Shown here piece by piece: positions 31,738-41,170 of a stretch of 64,000 nucleotides of DNA (its first letter is position 1; each line of letters begins with the position of its first letter). The stretch is taken from assembly GCA_020137815.1 (NCBI GenBank), contig CM035357.1, forward strand, positions 8,216,345 through 8,280,344, in the 5' to 3' direction. A program made the position numbers and the translations under genes. The notes beneath the pieces were generated by a model. That model was not told the origin of the DNA and searched no databases. It saw nothing but the letters and a program-made list of their open reading frames with translations. This stretch comes from Hormiphora californensis. Its lineage: Eukaryota > Ctenophora > Tentaculata > Cydippida > Pleurobrachiidae.

Positions 31738-32995
31738 GGCAGGTCGGTAGAACTTCGACAGAATTTAGGGCAGGTCAATTTAGGGCAGGTCTGAATTTAG
31801 GGCAGGTCTGAATTTAGAGCAGGTCTGAATTTAGGGCAGGTCAATTTAGGGCAGGTCTGAATTTAGGGCAGGTCTGAATTTAGGGCAGGTCTGAATTTAG
31901 GGCAGGTCAATTTAGGGCAGGTCTGAATACTAAGCATGTGAATGTGATTCGGGGAAGCTTATTAGCGGTGTGATACGAGATATGGAACATGATTCGGGGA
32001 AGCCAATCAGGAGTGTTAGACGATATGAGACACGATTCGGTAAAGGTTTCTATTGCTTTCCATCCCTAGACCCTATCCCCCTCTCTGGAACATGATTCGG
32101 GGAAGCCAATCAGGAGTGTTAGACGATGGATATGGGATTTCCATCCCTATATACATATAAGCTATTGGTTATACCGGTGGTGTAGTGGCTAGTACACTCG
32201 CCTCTCACGCACTAGGTTCCGGGTTCGATCCTGGTCTAGCGCATGTCGACCAAGCTATGATTGGTAGGGGCTCTCTCTTCCTTTCTCTCACTTTCTCTTT
32301 CACTTTCTATGAAGGGAGGAAGAGAGACATGGAGAAAGAGAGATACCCGAGAGTCGAGATAGAAAGACTGTTGAGCTCCTCCGTGGAAATGGGTTTCGCC
32401 GCTTTCCCATCAGGTAGCTGGTAGATGTAGGCAACTCTCGGTCGTTTCGTTCAGGTCGATGATCTAGCTAGGGAAACCGGATCGGAAGTAGGTGGCGGTT
32501 GTGGAGCACTTGTGGTCAGGAGGTCAAGAAGATATCCTCCATGCATTTCGCATGGCTAAACATTGTCTTTTCTCTCTCGGTAAAAAGAGCCGCCTACATC
32601 TACAATTTCTACGTGCTTTTCCAGCAGTCAAAAAGTTAAGGGTATCTCTCTTTCTCCCTCAGAGAAAGTAAGAGAAATTGAAAGAGAGACGGAGCGAAAA
32701 GAGAGGGGGATAGGGTCTAGGGATGGAAAGTGATAGAAAATCACCGAATCGTGTCTCATATCGTCGAACACTCCTGATTGGCTTCCCCGAATCATGTTCC
32801 ATATCTCGTATCACACCGCTAATAAGCTTCCCCGAATCACATTCACATGCTTAGTATTCAGACCTGCCCTAAATTCAGACCTGCCCTAAATTGACCTGCC
32901 CTAAATTCAGAGCTGCCCTAAATTGACCTGCCCTAAATTCAGACCTGCCCTAAATTGACCTGCCCTAAATTCTGTCGAAGTTCTACCGACCTGCC
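31738..32995. mobile_element. hAT-like foldback element with subterminal GGGCAGGTC arrays
   Basis: Terminal repeats are GGCAGGTCGGTAGAACTTCG and its complement. GTAGAGTC flanks both sides (31730-31737 and 32996-33003), an exact 8-bp duplication. Each end carries 5-10 tandem AATTTAGGGCAGGTCTG units, as expected for transposase-binding subterminal repeats. Inner arms share GATTCGGGGAAGC blocks. The loop holds a tRNA-like sequence. The insertion site lies 8 bp inside the terminus of a copy of the foldback element found at 5751-7738. Confidence 0.88.
32172..32248 (+). other. tRNA-like sequence (SINE-head type) in the hAT loop
   Basis: GGTGGTGTAGTGGCTAGTAC matches a polymerase III A box context and GGGTTCGATCC a B box, about 50 bp apart as in tRNA. 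The T arm pairs (CCGGG/CCTGG), but the anticodon stem and acceptor stem do not, so it is not a functional tRNA gene. It may be a tRNA-derived SINE head or an old tRNA capture; the anticodon-loop text CTCTCAC resembles tRNA-Glu. Confidence 0.45.
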
Positions 32996-33276
32996 GTAGA
33001 GTCGATAACTACATCGACCCCTCCCAATTGTTCCAGTTTTTGTTACATTTGTTTGGAGCCTCGACACGACCTCTAAACAGGTGTTACTTTTTCACAAACT
33101 GTTTTCATCATGGTGTAATCAGCATTTGAAATGTTGCTGATCATAACAAAAACCGAACTCATTTTTTTATAACTTGGGGTAAAACCGTGGGTGTCAAAAG
33201 TTAGCTCTAGGTCTCCTGAGTAACCATCCGGAGACTCTAAGAGATATTTCAAGCCGTTCTCCTGTAATAATGAATG
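32996..33276. mobile_element. Half copy of the GTAGAGTCG foldback element
   Basis: From GTAGAGTCGATAACTACATC to about GTAATAATGAATGG this matches one arm of 5751-7738. The other terminus is the 8 bp at 31730-31737, left of the hAT insertion and preceded by TA. The opposite arm is missing, so the copy was truncated around 33276 where another repeat starts. Confidence 0.75.
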
Positions 33277-33430
33277 GCCGACACTAACAATTTTTTTGTT
33301 AGTGTTTTTTGTTAGTGACGTCACTAACAAAAAATTGTTAGTGTTTTCACTAACAAATTTCACTAACAAAATTTTTGTTAGTGTTTTCACTAACAAATTT
33401 CACTAACAAAAATATTTGTTAGTGTTTCTA
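33277..33430. repeat. Array of alternating CACTAACAAA / TTTGTTAGTG palindromes
   Basis: About eleven GTTAGTG or CACTAAC motifs alternate in orientation across 150 bp, giving multiple overlapping hairpins, with TGACGTCA at the centre of one (33315-33322). No element ends are recognised. Confidence 0.7.
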
Positions 33431-33552
33431 ATTGGGGTGATGGTTATGGGATACGATTCAGGGACGCCTTATTCCATGCACAGAAGCACAACAATGCAAG
33501 TTAGCAAATTAAAAATTCAAAGAATGTGTTAGTAAAACACAAGGATTGTTTC

Positions 33553-34494
33553 GGCAATTTCTCATTTGCCGCATACGGCGTCTAGACGGTGTCTAGAAGG
33601 TACCTTCCCGGTGTCTAGACAGTGTCTGGACGGTCTCTAGACGGTATCCGTTCAAAGTTGAGACGGCACGTCTGAAAATTGTACCAGACGTTGAGACGGA
33701 CTTTTACAAACCCGTCTGTATTTCAGACGATGTTCTAAAAGTACGTTTAAACGCAGTCTAAAGGAAAATCGATGAACGTACCGTCTAAACAACGTCTCAA
33801 CTGAAACCGGTCAACATACCGTCTAAACAACGTCTAAGCAGAATCTCGCGATTCAGTTTCAAATACCGTCTAGACAACTTCTCCAGCAATTTCGATACGA
33901 ATACCGTCTAAACAACGTCTAGACAACGTCTCAAATAACGATGTCTAGACTCTACCGTTTTCGAAGACCGTTCTGGATTACCCATGCCAGTTTGAATTAG
34001 TGTCTAGACGTTGTTTAGACGGTATTCATATCGAAATTGCTGGAGAAGTTGTCTAGACGGTATTTGAAACTGAATCGCGAGATTCTGCTTAGACGTTGTT
34101 TAGACGGTATGTTGACCGGTTTCAGTTGAGACGTTGTTTAGACGGTACGTTCATCGATTTTCCTTTAGACTGCGTTTAAACGTACTTTTAGAACTCCGTC
34201 TGAAATACAGACGGGTTTGTAAAAGTCCGTCTCAACGTCTGGTACAATTTTCAGACGTGCCGTCTCAACTTTGAACGGATACCGTCTGGAGACCGTCCAG
34301 ACACTGTCTAGACACCGGGACGGTACCGTCTAGAGACCATCTGATAACGTCGCAACACCGTTTGATACCGTCTATAACCCGTCTATAACCCGTCTGATAC
34401 CGTTTATAACCCGTTTCAAGCAATTTTGGTACCGTTTTTAGCTGATTTTATCAAAACCCGTCTAGACGCCGTATGCGGTAAATGAGAAATTGCC
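33553..34494. mobile_element. GTCTAGACGG foldback element, copy 1
   Basis: Termini are GGCAATTTCTCATTTGCCGC and its complement. Both arms are packed with GTCTAGACGGT and GACGGTATC-like 10-bp steps. It is the shorter and more diverged sibling of 41171-42616; no 9-bp flank duplication is visible here (GATTGTTTC versus ATGAGAAAA), so it may be old or rearranged. Confidence 0.8.
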
Positions 34495-34538
34495 ATGAGA
34501 AAACGTGCCAATGAAGTGGTTTATGAATTCTAACCCTG

Positions 34539-34705
34539 CTATGCCTTTTTACAAAGCAAAAAGGCAGGGAAAAAATATCTCCGTGATGGGTGGGTAGATT
34601 TTGAGCGGCAAAAACACAAAATGCTCAGAAAATGATTCTCTACTATGTACCTACAACAAACTTGTCCAATTCTGATTCGGTCCACTCTCACTTTAAATTT
34701 TTCAG
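34539..34705. other. Short unassigned stretch before candidate exon C
   Basis: GCCTTTTTACAAAGCAAAAAGGCAGGG near 34543 is a small hairpin of the type at 292-345. The following pyrimidine-rich GGTCCACTCTCACTTTAAAT leads into the TTTTTCAG acceptor ending at 34705. Confidence 0.4.
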
Positions 34706-34811
34706 TGAGGCCAAGTGATTTGGTTAATCTTCTAAAGGAGCAGACAAAAGCATGTACCATTTTCGGACTACTTGGCTGGGCATACCATGTACTCGAGGAT
34801 AGGAATTTCAA
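34706..34811 (+). CDS. Candidate exon C, unrecognised product
   Basis: It is bounded by AATTTTTCAG and a GTGAGT donor. With two leading bases it reads through without stops: RPSDLVNLLKEQTKACTIFG, then LLGWAYHVLEDRNFK. The entry phase (two bases needed) matches the phase-1 exit of LSM11-like exon B, so it could be its next coding exon after a 14-kb intron. The peptide is not recognised as an Lsm part. A one-in-three phase match and decent splice sites are modest evidence. A minus-strand frame overlaps it but has no known motif. Confidence 0.4.
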
Positions 34812-34846
34812 GTGAGTTATCATATTTTGATCTCGCTGGATTATTA

Positions 34847-34920
34847 GTGGGAGACACTAGCGTGGTGTGCGCAAAAAAAAGAGCACTACACCAATTTTAA
34901 TTTTATTTAAACACGCTAAA
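34847..34920. mobile_element. Half copy of the GTGGGAGACACTAGCG MITE
   Basis: TAGTGGGAGACACTAGCGTG followed by GTGTGCGCAAAAAAA matches the left arm of the complete 106-bp element at 47937-48042. The right arm is missing or replaced. Confidence 0.6.
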
Positions 34921-35146
34921 AAGTTTAGGGAATGTACTATATTGATTTTTCAGGGGGGGCGGACCGTAATTGTTATGTGCGTGATGACGATTTTAGACTT
35001 TTCAACCGATTTTCAATTATTTTAGGCATTCAAAAGTCCGACTTGAGAGTAAAAATATTGGCACTTACATTCTCTACAAAATATGTCAATAAAATTTTCA
35101 ATTTCGGTAAATCCCAGGGGGGAATTAGGAATTGAGAAACTTATTA

Positions 35147-36052
35147 GTAGGGACGATAGTGTCAGTCGATGTCAGGGATCTTAAAATTTCCCTATTCAAG
35201 TGTTGGGGAAGCCTCTCCCGAGTAAAATGCGCCCAATTAGAGCTCCCAATCTTTTCTCGTTCTCTAATTATTCGTGATTATGCTAATTATGACGTCATCA
35301 GCAACTACCAGAAATCTACGTCTTAGGGCTTAAATTTTGATACTAGCTGATAGGGGACCACTAGATTAGTGGGCAAAAAAATTTTCAGGTCGATCGGAGT
35401 TATGGGCGTGGCGCTATGGCGTTTTAAAGTGTGTAAACCGGTGATGACGTCATCAAGGATTATCAAATTAGGTCAACGCGGGGGGTCGAGACCGGGTGCG
35501 TTTGATCGAGCCTGATAAGCTGATCAAAAATCTGTAGGGGTAGATCAATCCCCCAACTAGGAGCCGAGCTATTAGCGTTTTTCGTGTTTTAGGTCACGTG
35601 ACTTCGTCAAAAATCGATAAAATGCTAATAGCTCGGCTCCTAGTTGGGGGATTGATCTACCCCTACAGATTTTTGATCAGCTTATCAGGCTCGATCAAAC
35701 GCACCCGGTCTCGACCCCCCGCGTTGACCTAATTTGATAATCCTTGATGACGTCATCACCGGATTACACACTTTAAAACGCCATAGCGCCACGCCCATAA
35801 CTCCGATCGACCTGAAAATTTTTTGCCCACTAATCTAGTGGTCCCCTATCAGCTAGTATCAAAATTTAAGCCCTAAGACGTAGATTTCTGGTAGTTGCTG
35901 ATGACGTCATAATTAGCATAATCACGAATAATTAGAGAACGAGAAAAGATTGGGAGCTCTAATTGGGCGCATTTTACTCGGGAGAGGCTTCCCCAACACT
36001 TGAATAGGGAAATTTTAAGATCCCTGACATCGACTGACACTATCGTCCCTAC
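35147..36052. mobile_element. Near-perfect 906-bp palindrome with TA duplication
   Basis: The ends are GTAGGGACGATAGTGTCAGT and its complement, with TA on both sides (35145-35146 and 36053-36054). The arms of about 430 bp are almost identical, centred near 35600, and the mirrored 64-codon frames in the two arms are artefacts. Each arm has two TGACGTCA sites. No transposase. The high arm identity suggests recent insertion or arm homogenisation. Confidence 0.88.
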
Positions 36053-36289
36053 TATATAGGTTGACAAGATACCTGTAGTGATGGGCTTAATTATTACCTA
36101 TTCACCTTATTCATATGTACCACCAGCTGTGCGTCTAGTTCTTCCTAGGCAGGACGGGAACTATCAACTCTAACCAAGGTCACACTCCCACAGAACTCTA
36201 AGGTCGTTTTCTATCCTATCCCGTCCGTTTTCTATCCTATCGCGTCCGATACTATCACGTGTCTAGTAATTCCATTCAGCGTGACAACG

Positions 36290-37081
36290 GCATTCGTTCT
36301 CCATGATAGCGCCACCAGACCTGTACTCCTCCAGTTGAGTATCAAGACATGTTCTGATACACGTGTTGATGCGTTTGTTCATGGCCTCGTATAAACCGTT
36401 AGCTTGTGAATACCATGGTATACCATGTTTACTTTATATGTCAAACATTTTTAGCATAGATTGGAACAGTTTTGCAGTGAATGCTGATCCCAAATCATGC
36501 CCCAAAGATTTCATGACTCCAAGTCTTTGGATCCAATCTCTCACGATGATTCTAGCTGCTTCTTCTGCACCAGTTGATTTCACCGGTGTAGCAACTACAT
36601 AATTTGAATACTGATCTACCATGACCAGAATAGCTGTGTAACCCCTGCATTTGGAGTTTTTGATCTTTCTAAGAAATCAATTGCTACACACTGACCAAAC
36701 TCAGTGTAAACCATAGGTTTAAGTGGTGCTTTCTTGAAGCTATGTGGTTGCTTTGATTTAGCGCAAGTGATACATACATCACAATAAAGTTGGCATGTTT
36801 TTTTCTCATTTTGTAGAAATAATATTTTTGTTGAAAACTAGTCAGTGATAATTCTGGTCCAGAATGTCCATTTTTATCATGAAATGTGTACAAAATGTGT
36901 GGTAGCACTACAATTTCGTTGAATGTTCCCTCATAGACTTTTTCAATAGCCCGTTTTCAAATTATAGCTCATCTATTTGCTGCCAATTATTCTCAATTCG
37001 ACTGGTGTTTTGCTAGACAGTCTCTTTGGGATGTTACCGTGTTTGATCCAGTCAATAACAGTCGACAGTGTGTGTCGTATA
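36290..37081 (-). pseudogene. Ty3/gypsy integrase fragment
   Basis: On the minus strand, from about 37040 downward: an H2C2 zinc region (LPHILYTFHDKNGHSG, then CITC after a frame change), then the core with MVDQYSNYVVATPV (first Asp), GHDLGSAF (second Asp) and, past an in-frame TAA at about 36435, ANGLYEAMNKRI (Glu). So all three catalytic acids of the D,D-35-E fold can be seen but in a broken frame. The C-terminus fades near 36290, and no chromodomain or LTR is recognised. It continues upstream into the RT/RNase H at 38127-39240, separated by the insertion at 37084-38126. Confidence 0.8.
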
Positions 37082-37083
37082 TA

Positions 37084-38126
37084 GGGTAAGCTGGGGTAAA
37101 AGTGGCCCACTTTTAACGTTTTAGGTTCTAAAATACGCAATTTATACAGCAGGAAGAAAAAAATTATATAGGCTATCCAATGAAACCTTTTCCTTTCAGC
37201 CGAGCTAAATTTTAATATCTACAAGTTTTATTTAATGGGTTAATTAATCAATTCAAATAGTTTGGTGAGGCGTTTTTTGGAAAATTTGCACCGGGGCAAA
37301 GTGGCCCAAGCCAATAGCATTGCTCGATTTTATCACGTGCCTGGTGTTGTTAGACGAAACGATCAAACTAGGGGCAAAGTGGCCCATGTTCTGCACCGGA
37401 ACATGGGCCACTTTGCCCCTAATTTGATCGTCTGTACTACATTTTTGTGCATTCCAATATCACGTGGTATTGCAGGCGCCATTTCATTGGTCCTAGAGGT
37501 GGGCCACTTTGCCCCAGACCGGACCACTTTGCCCCGGAGAGTGGGCCATATTCGCCCCCATTTCACAAAATTGACAATTAAGACAACAAAAATGCCAATT
37601 TCTTCAAAAAATTTTATACCACGTTTTAGAGGATTATAAAGCCTAACACGGCGTCATACACATTTCTATTTGGAATTTCTATCTGGAGTTTCTATTTGGA
37701 ATTTCTATCTGGAATAACCGCACGTGCAGATGCGCCGCGCCGCGGCTCAAATTCACGTGCGAGATTAAAGAGAGAGACACACATTAAGGTTATACGATTG
37801 TCTCTCACTCTCTCTGGAAAAACCGCACGTGCAGATGCGCCGCGCCGCGGCTCAAATTCACGTGCGTGTTATACAGATTCTGACAGAAAATACGAGCAAG
37901 AAATTCCAGGTGGAAATGTGTATGACGAACTGTAACTGGCAGTTTTTGCAAAATTAAAATCGGCCAACCCAAACAGAAATGACAGCAGTTTTAAAGCGAA
38001 AATTCGGAACAGAACGAGCAGGTCTCCGCTGGAGAAAAAGTCACGTGACCACATGTAATAACTAAGGCCACTTTGCCCCATACATGGGCCACTTTACCCC
38101 GCGGGCCATTTCACCCCAGCTTACCC
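37084..38126. mobile_element. GGGTAAGCTGGGG palindromic element (Y), copy 1
   Basis: It starts GGGTAAGCTGGGGTAAAAGT and ends ACCCCAGCTTACCC, with TA on both sides (37082-37083 and 38127-38128). The interior repeats GGGGCAAAGTGGCCCA and its complement about ten times, including the hairpin CATGTTCTGCACCGGAACATG. It holds a Harbinger-like insertion (37647-37932). The open frame at 37262-37639 is mirrored in copy 2 but is made of these repeats and is not called a gene. It interrupts the gypsy pol between RNase H and integrase. Confidence 0.85.
37647..37932. mobile_element. PIF/Harbinger-like MITE, TAA duplication
   Basis: Ends are CACGGCGTCATACACATTT and the imperfect complement (GAAATGTGTATGACGAACTG). 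TAA flanks both sides (37644-37646 and 37933-37935). The sequence at 40912-40940 and the complement at 61940-61960 (AAAGCCTAACTGGCAG) preserve the empty site. Inside are two direct copies of GCACGTGCAGATGCGCCGCG with an AGAGAGAGAC spacer. Confidence 0.85.
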
Positions 38127-39240
38127 TATTGATAGTCATCTCTAATTTCAGAAATTGTAACAGGTGATTCCCTGGCTAACACTTTGTTTATCTGTGCAAT
38201 TCCCTCAGGAATTAATTGTTCGTCAGTGGCAAATTTAACTGACTTAGTGTTTGAGTTTCCAGTTTGAGTTCCCATGGTTTTAGTTTTAGTAACTGGGTGT
38301 CTGCTCAAATAATCTGTCATGCTCATGTCAATAGAATTTCCAGCGATGTGTTGGATTTTGAAATTATATTGTTCTAGTTCAGCTAGCTTTCGGTGTATGT
38401 AGCTACTTTCATTTTTGAAAATGGTACGGAGATTTAGTAGGGCTTTACAGTCAGTTAGAACTGTGAATTGTTTGTTGCCCATCAGGTACATGCGATAATG
38501 TTTTAGAGCATGACACAGACCAAGAAATTCAAGTCGTGTTGCACCAAATTTTCTTTGGTGTGCAGGTACAGCTTTTGACCAGAACGAAATGGTTCTTCTC
38601 TCACCATTAATGTTTTGATTTAGTGTGGCCCCCGTGGCCCATGTTACTGGAATCTATGGCTTAGTTCATAGAATTGATCAGGGTGCCCGTTGTTCGGGAT
38701 GAACTAAGACAGGTGCCTGAGCTCAAACTATGCTTTTAACATTGTTGAATGCTCGTATAGCTTCATCAGACCAGATGAATTTCTCTGTCTTTATAAGTAG
38801 ATTATACAGAGGTGCAGCAATTTTGCTGTAGTGTTTGATAAAAGCTCGATTGTAGTTTATAGCTCCAAGGAATTTTTGTAGCTCTTTTACCGATTTTGGT
38901 TGTGGTAGTTGCTGAATTGCTTCAACTCTATTGGGGTCAATTTGTAGCCCATTTTTGTCAATTATGTGTCCGAGAAATTTTACTTTGTTTCGGAACAGTT
39001 GGGTTTTGGAGGGACTGATTTTGAGTCCACCGAATGAGAGTCTGGCTAGGACGAATTCCAGCCGTCTTAGGTGTTCTTCTATGGTGTTGCTGCCAATTAA
39101 CACATCATCTAGAAAGCAGATGAGTGCTTCAAAGGGTACTCTTTGGAACAATTGTGCCATGTGTGGGGTATGTAAGAGATCCCTTTATTTTGTCCGATCG
39201 GGTCAGATGGGTTATGCAATGTGTGGGACAGGCGCAGTGG
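38127..39240 (-). pseudogene. Ty3/gypsy reverse transcriptase and RNase H, copy 1
   Basis: On the minus strand: MAQLFQRVPFEALICFLDDV with the FLDD active-site box (about 39160-39090), the LKISPSKTQLFRNKVKFLGH connection, then FLGAINYNRAFIKHYSKIA (thumb). The RNase H region has YELSIDSS, and QFTVLTDCKALLNL near 38450, ending with HPVTKTKTMGTQ. Single-base indels near 38640-38745 break the frame relative to copy 2. The N-terminal RT motifs are missing upstream of about 39170. Confidence 0.85.
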
Positions 39241-40911
39241 GACGGTGGGGCAATGTGGTCACAGGACGGGGCAATGTGGACTAGTGATTTATATGAACTT
39301 TTAAATTGTGGTGTTTAGTGTGAAATAACGAAAAATGACGACTTTAAAGTTAAACTTTATTTCGGTAAACTTAATTATTGATAATTATTTAAATTAATGG
39401 TCAGAATTTCACAATATGATAATTTTCTATTCAGTTTCTTCATCAAAATGACATTAGCTTTCGATTTAATTAGCTAATTGCCATTTTAATGAAGCGGGGC
39501 AATTCGGACAATTTGGGGCAATTCGGACGAAAAAATCGGGGGCAATTCGGTCATAATCCAGATTGCCCCATGGGGCAATTTGGACTAGACCAAATTGCCC
39601 CATGGGGCAAATTGGTTAAAACAAATTGGCCTCATGGCGCCATTATACTCGTTTCTATGGTAACCATAGACAACCTGCTTTCATAATTATCCTATTCAAT
39701 CAATATAGATGGCTAAAACTGAGTAAATAGGCCAAAAAAATAGAAAAAAAGGCGCATTTTACACCCAATTCTCTGCTTGCCAAGGTGACAAGTCAATCCA
39801 TGGTGTGGTATTCGACAAACCAACTTAATGGGGTGCTCCAGAATATCTAGGACTGGTGCTTTGATAACCAAAAGTAGTGTTTTATCATGATAATCATCCT
39901 TATACAGCTGATAAAACTGAATAAAGGGATAAATTACAGGCTAACTTAGAGCAATAGGCATACATTTGATAACCAAAGCCACTGATTGGCTTGCCATGGC
40001 TGGTAACTGAGGGCAGTCTGATGTCTCATTGTGATTCACAATCATGTTTAATCAATCGATAGTCTAATAATACGGATGTATTGGGTGAATTTGGAGCAAG
40101 AAAATAGTACATTACTGCAAATTCGCCGGTTGCTATGGTAACAAACTCCGTTGCTATAGCAACCCCAGGGAATTGCATTGAGTGGGAATCAGCCACGAAC
40201 ATGATTTATTAGACTGGATCCCCATAATAGAAATTTCTGGCCTTGTAAGCACCTGAAAACACAGACACCATTCCTTTGAAAAACGTAGCTTTATTTGTGG
40301 CTTTTTGATCTTTGATGTCGATTTTCTCAAAAACCCTATTCGGGATTAGATTAAATCTTTTTCTAATCGACTAGGCTAATCCTGAGCTTTCGAAAATGCA
40401 CCCTGTTGATATAGATTTGATGAACACTTAATTTTTTGGTTAATTAGGCTAATTACTACCTAATTAACTAATTTTGAAAAAAGGAATAGCACGGGATACT
40501 AAGTTACTAGATGACTGAAAAGTTTGAAATCGATATCTCAAAAACTGTGGCTACAATCTAAGTTTGTCCAAATAGCCCCAACCTCGGTCTGATTTACATC
40601 GCAGATTTACAGCTGGGGCAATGTGGTGTGTCGCGGTCACGTGATTGAATGCGCGCATTGTGATTGGTGTAGAAGCCACTAGTCCAAATTGCCCCGTGTC
40701 TCGCGATCAAAAATATTCCGACTTACCTTCATTAACAAGGTTAATTAGCTATCTAAAAGTTATGTTTTCGATTCAAATTTGTTCTGAGGCTCAAGATAAA
40801 GGTTCAGTTGCACAAATTGAGTAGCTAACTAATTGATTAAGTAAATTAATGGCTCTTGAAATACCAATTGAATGCCAAAACCGTCCAAATTACCCCGGTC
40901 TACCCTATAAA
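39241..40911. mobile_element. GGGGCAATTTGGAC element (X)
   Basis: Repeated GGGGCAATTTGGAC, GGGGCAATGTGG and CCAAATTGCCCC phrases lie near 39240-39620 and again at 40615-40700. The right end GGTCTACCCTA at 40901-40911 is the complement of the GGGTA terminus of elements Y and 21943. Four RFX-like GTTGCTATGGTAAC / TGGTAACCATAGACAAC motifs occur. The left end is abrupt at 39241, where gypsy copies 1 and 2 stop matching, so it is truncated. It is inserted in a copy of element Y at TA. Confidence 0.6.
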
Positions 40912-41170
40912 GCCTAACTGGCAGTTTTTGCAAAATTAAAATCGGCCAACCCAAACAGAAATGACAGCAGTTTTAAAGCGAAAATTCGGAACAGAACGAG
41001 CAGGTCTCCGCTGGAGAAAAAGTCACGTGACCACATGTAATAACTAAGGCCACTTTGCCCCATACATGGGCCACTTTACCCCGCGGGCCATTTCACCCCA
41101 GCTTACCCTATTGATAGTCATCTCTAATTTCAGAAATTGTAACAGGTGATTCCCTGGCTAACACTTTGTT
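40912..41170. repeat. Duplicated segment: right part of element Y plus gypsy flank
   Basis: This matches 37936-38180 almost exactly (AACTGGCAGTTTTTGCAAAA onward), crosses the same Y/gypsy junction (CCCAGCTTACCCTATTGATA) and lacks the Harbinger-like insertion. It shows that the gypsy-plus-Y arrangement was duplicated as a block. Confidence 0.85.

Noticed and set aside
33277-33430. A CRISPR-like array of spaced repeats
   Set aside because: Repeats alternate in orientation, spacers are short and related, and the DNA is clearly eukaryotic with no cas genes.
37262-37639. A 125-codon frame shared with 61957-62334
   Set aside because: It spans the mirrored GGGGCAAAGTGGCCC array of element Y; the match is DNA-level copy identity, and both strands are open.
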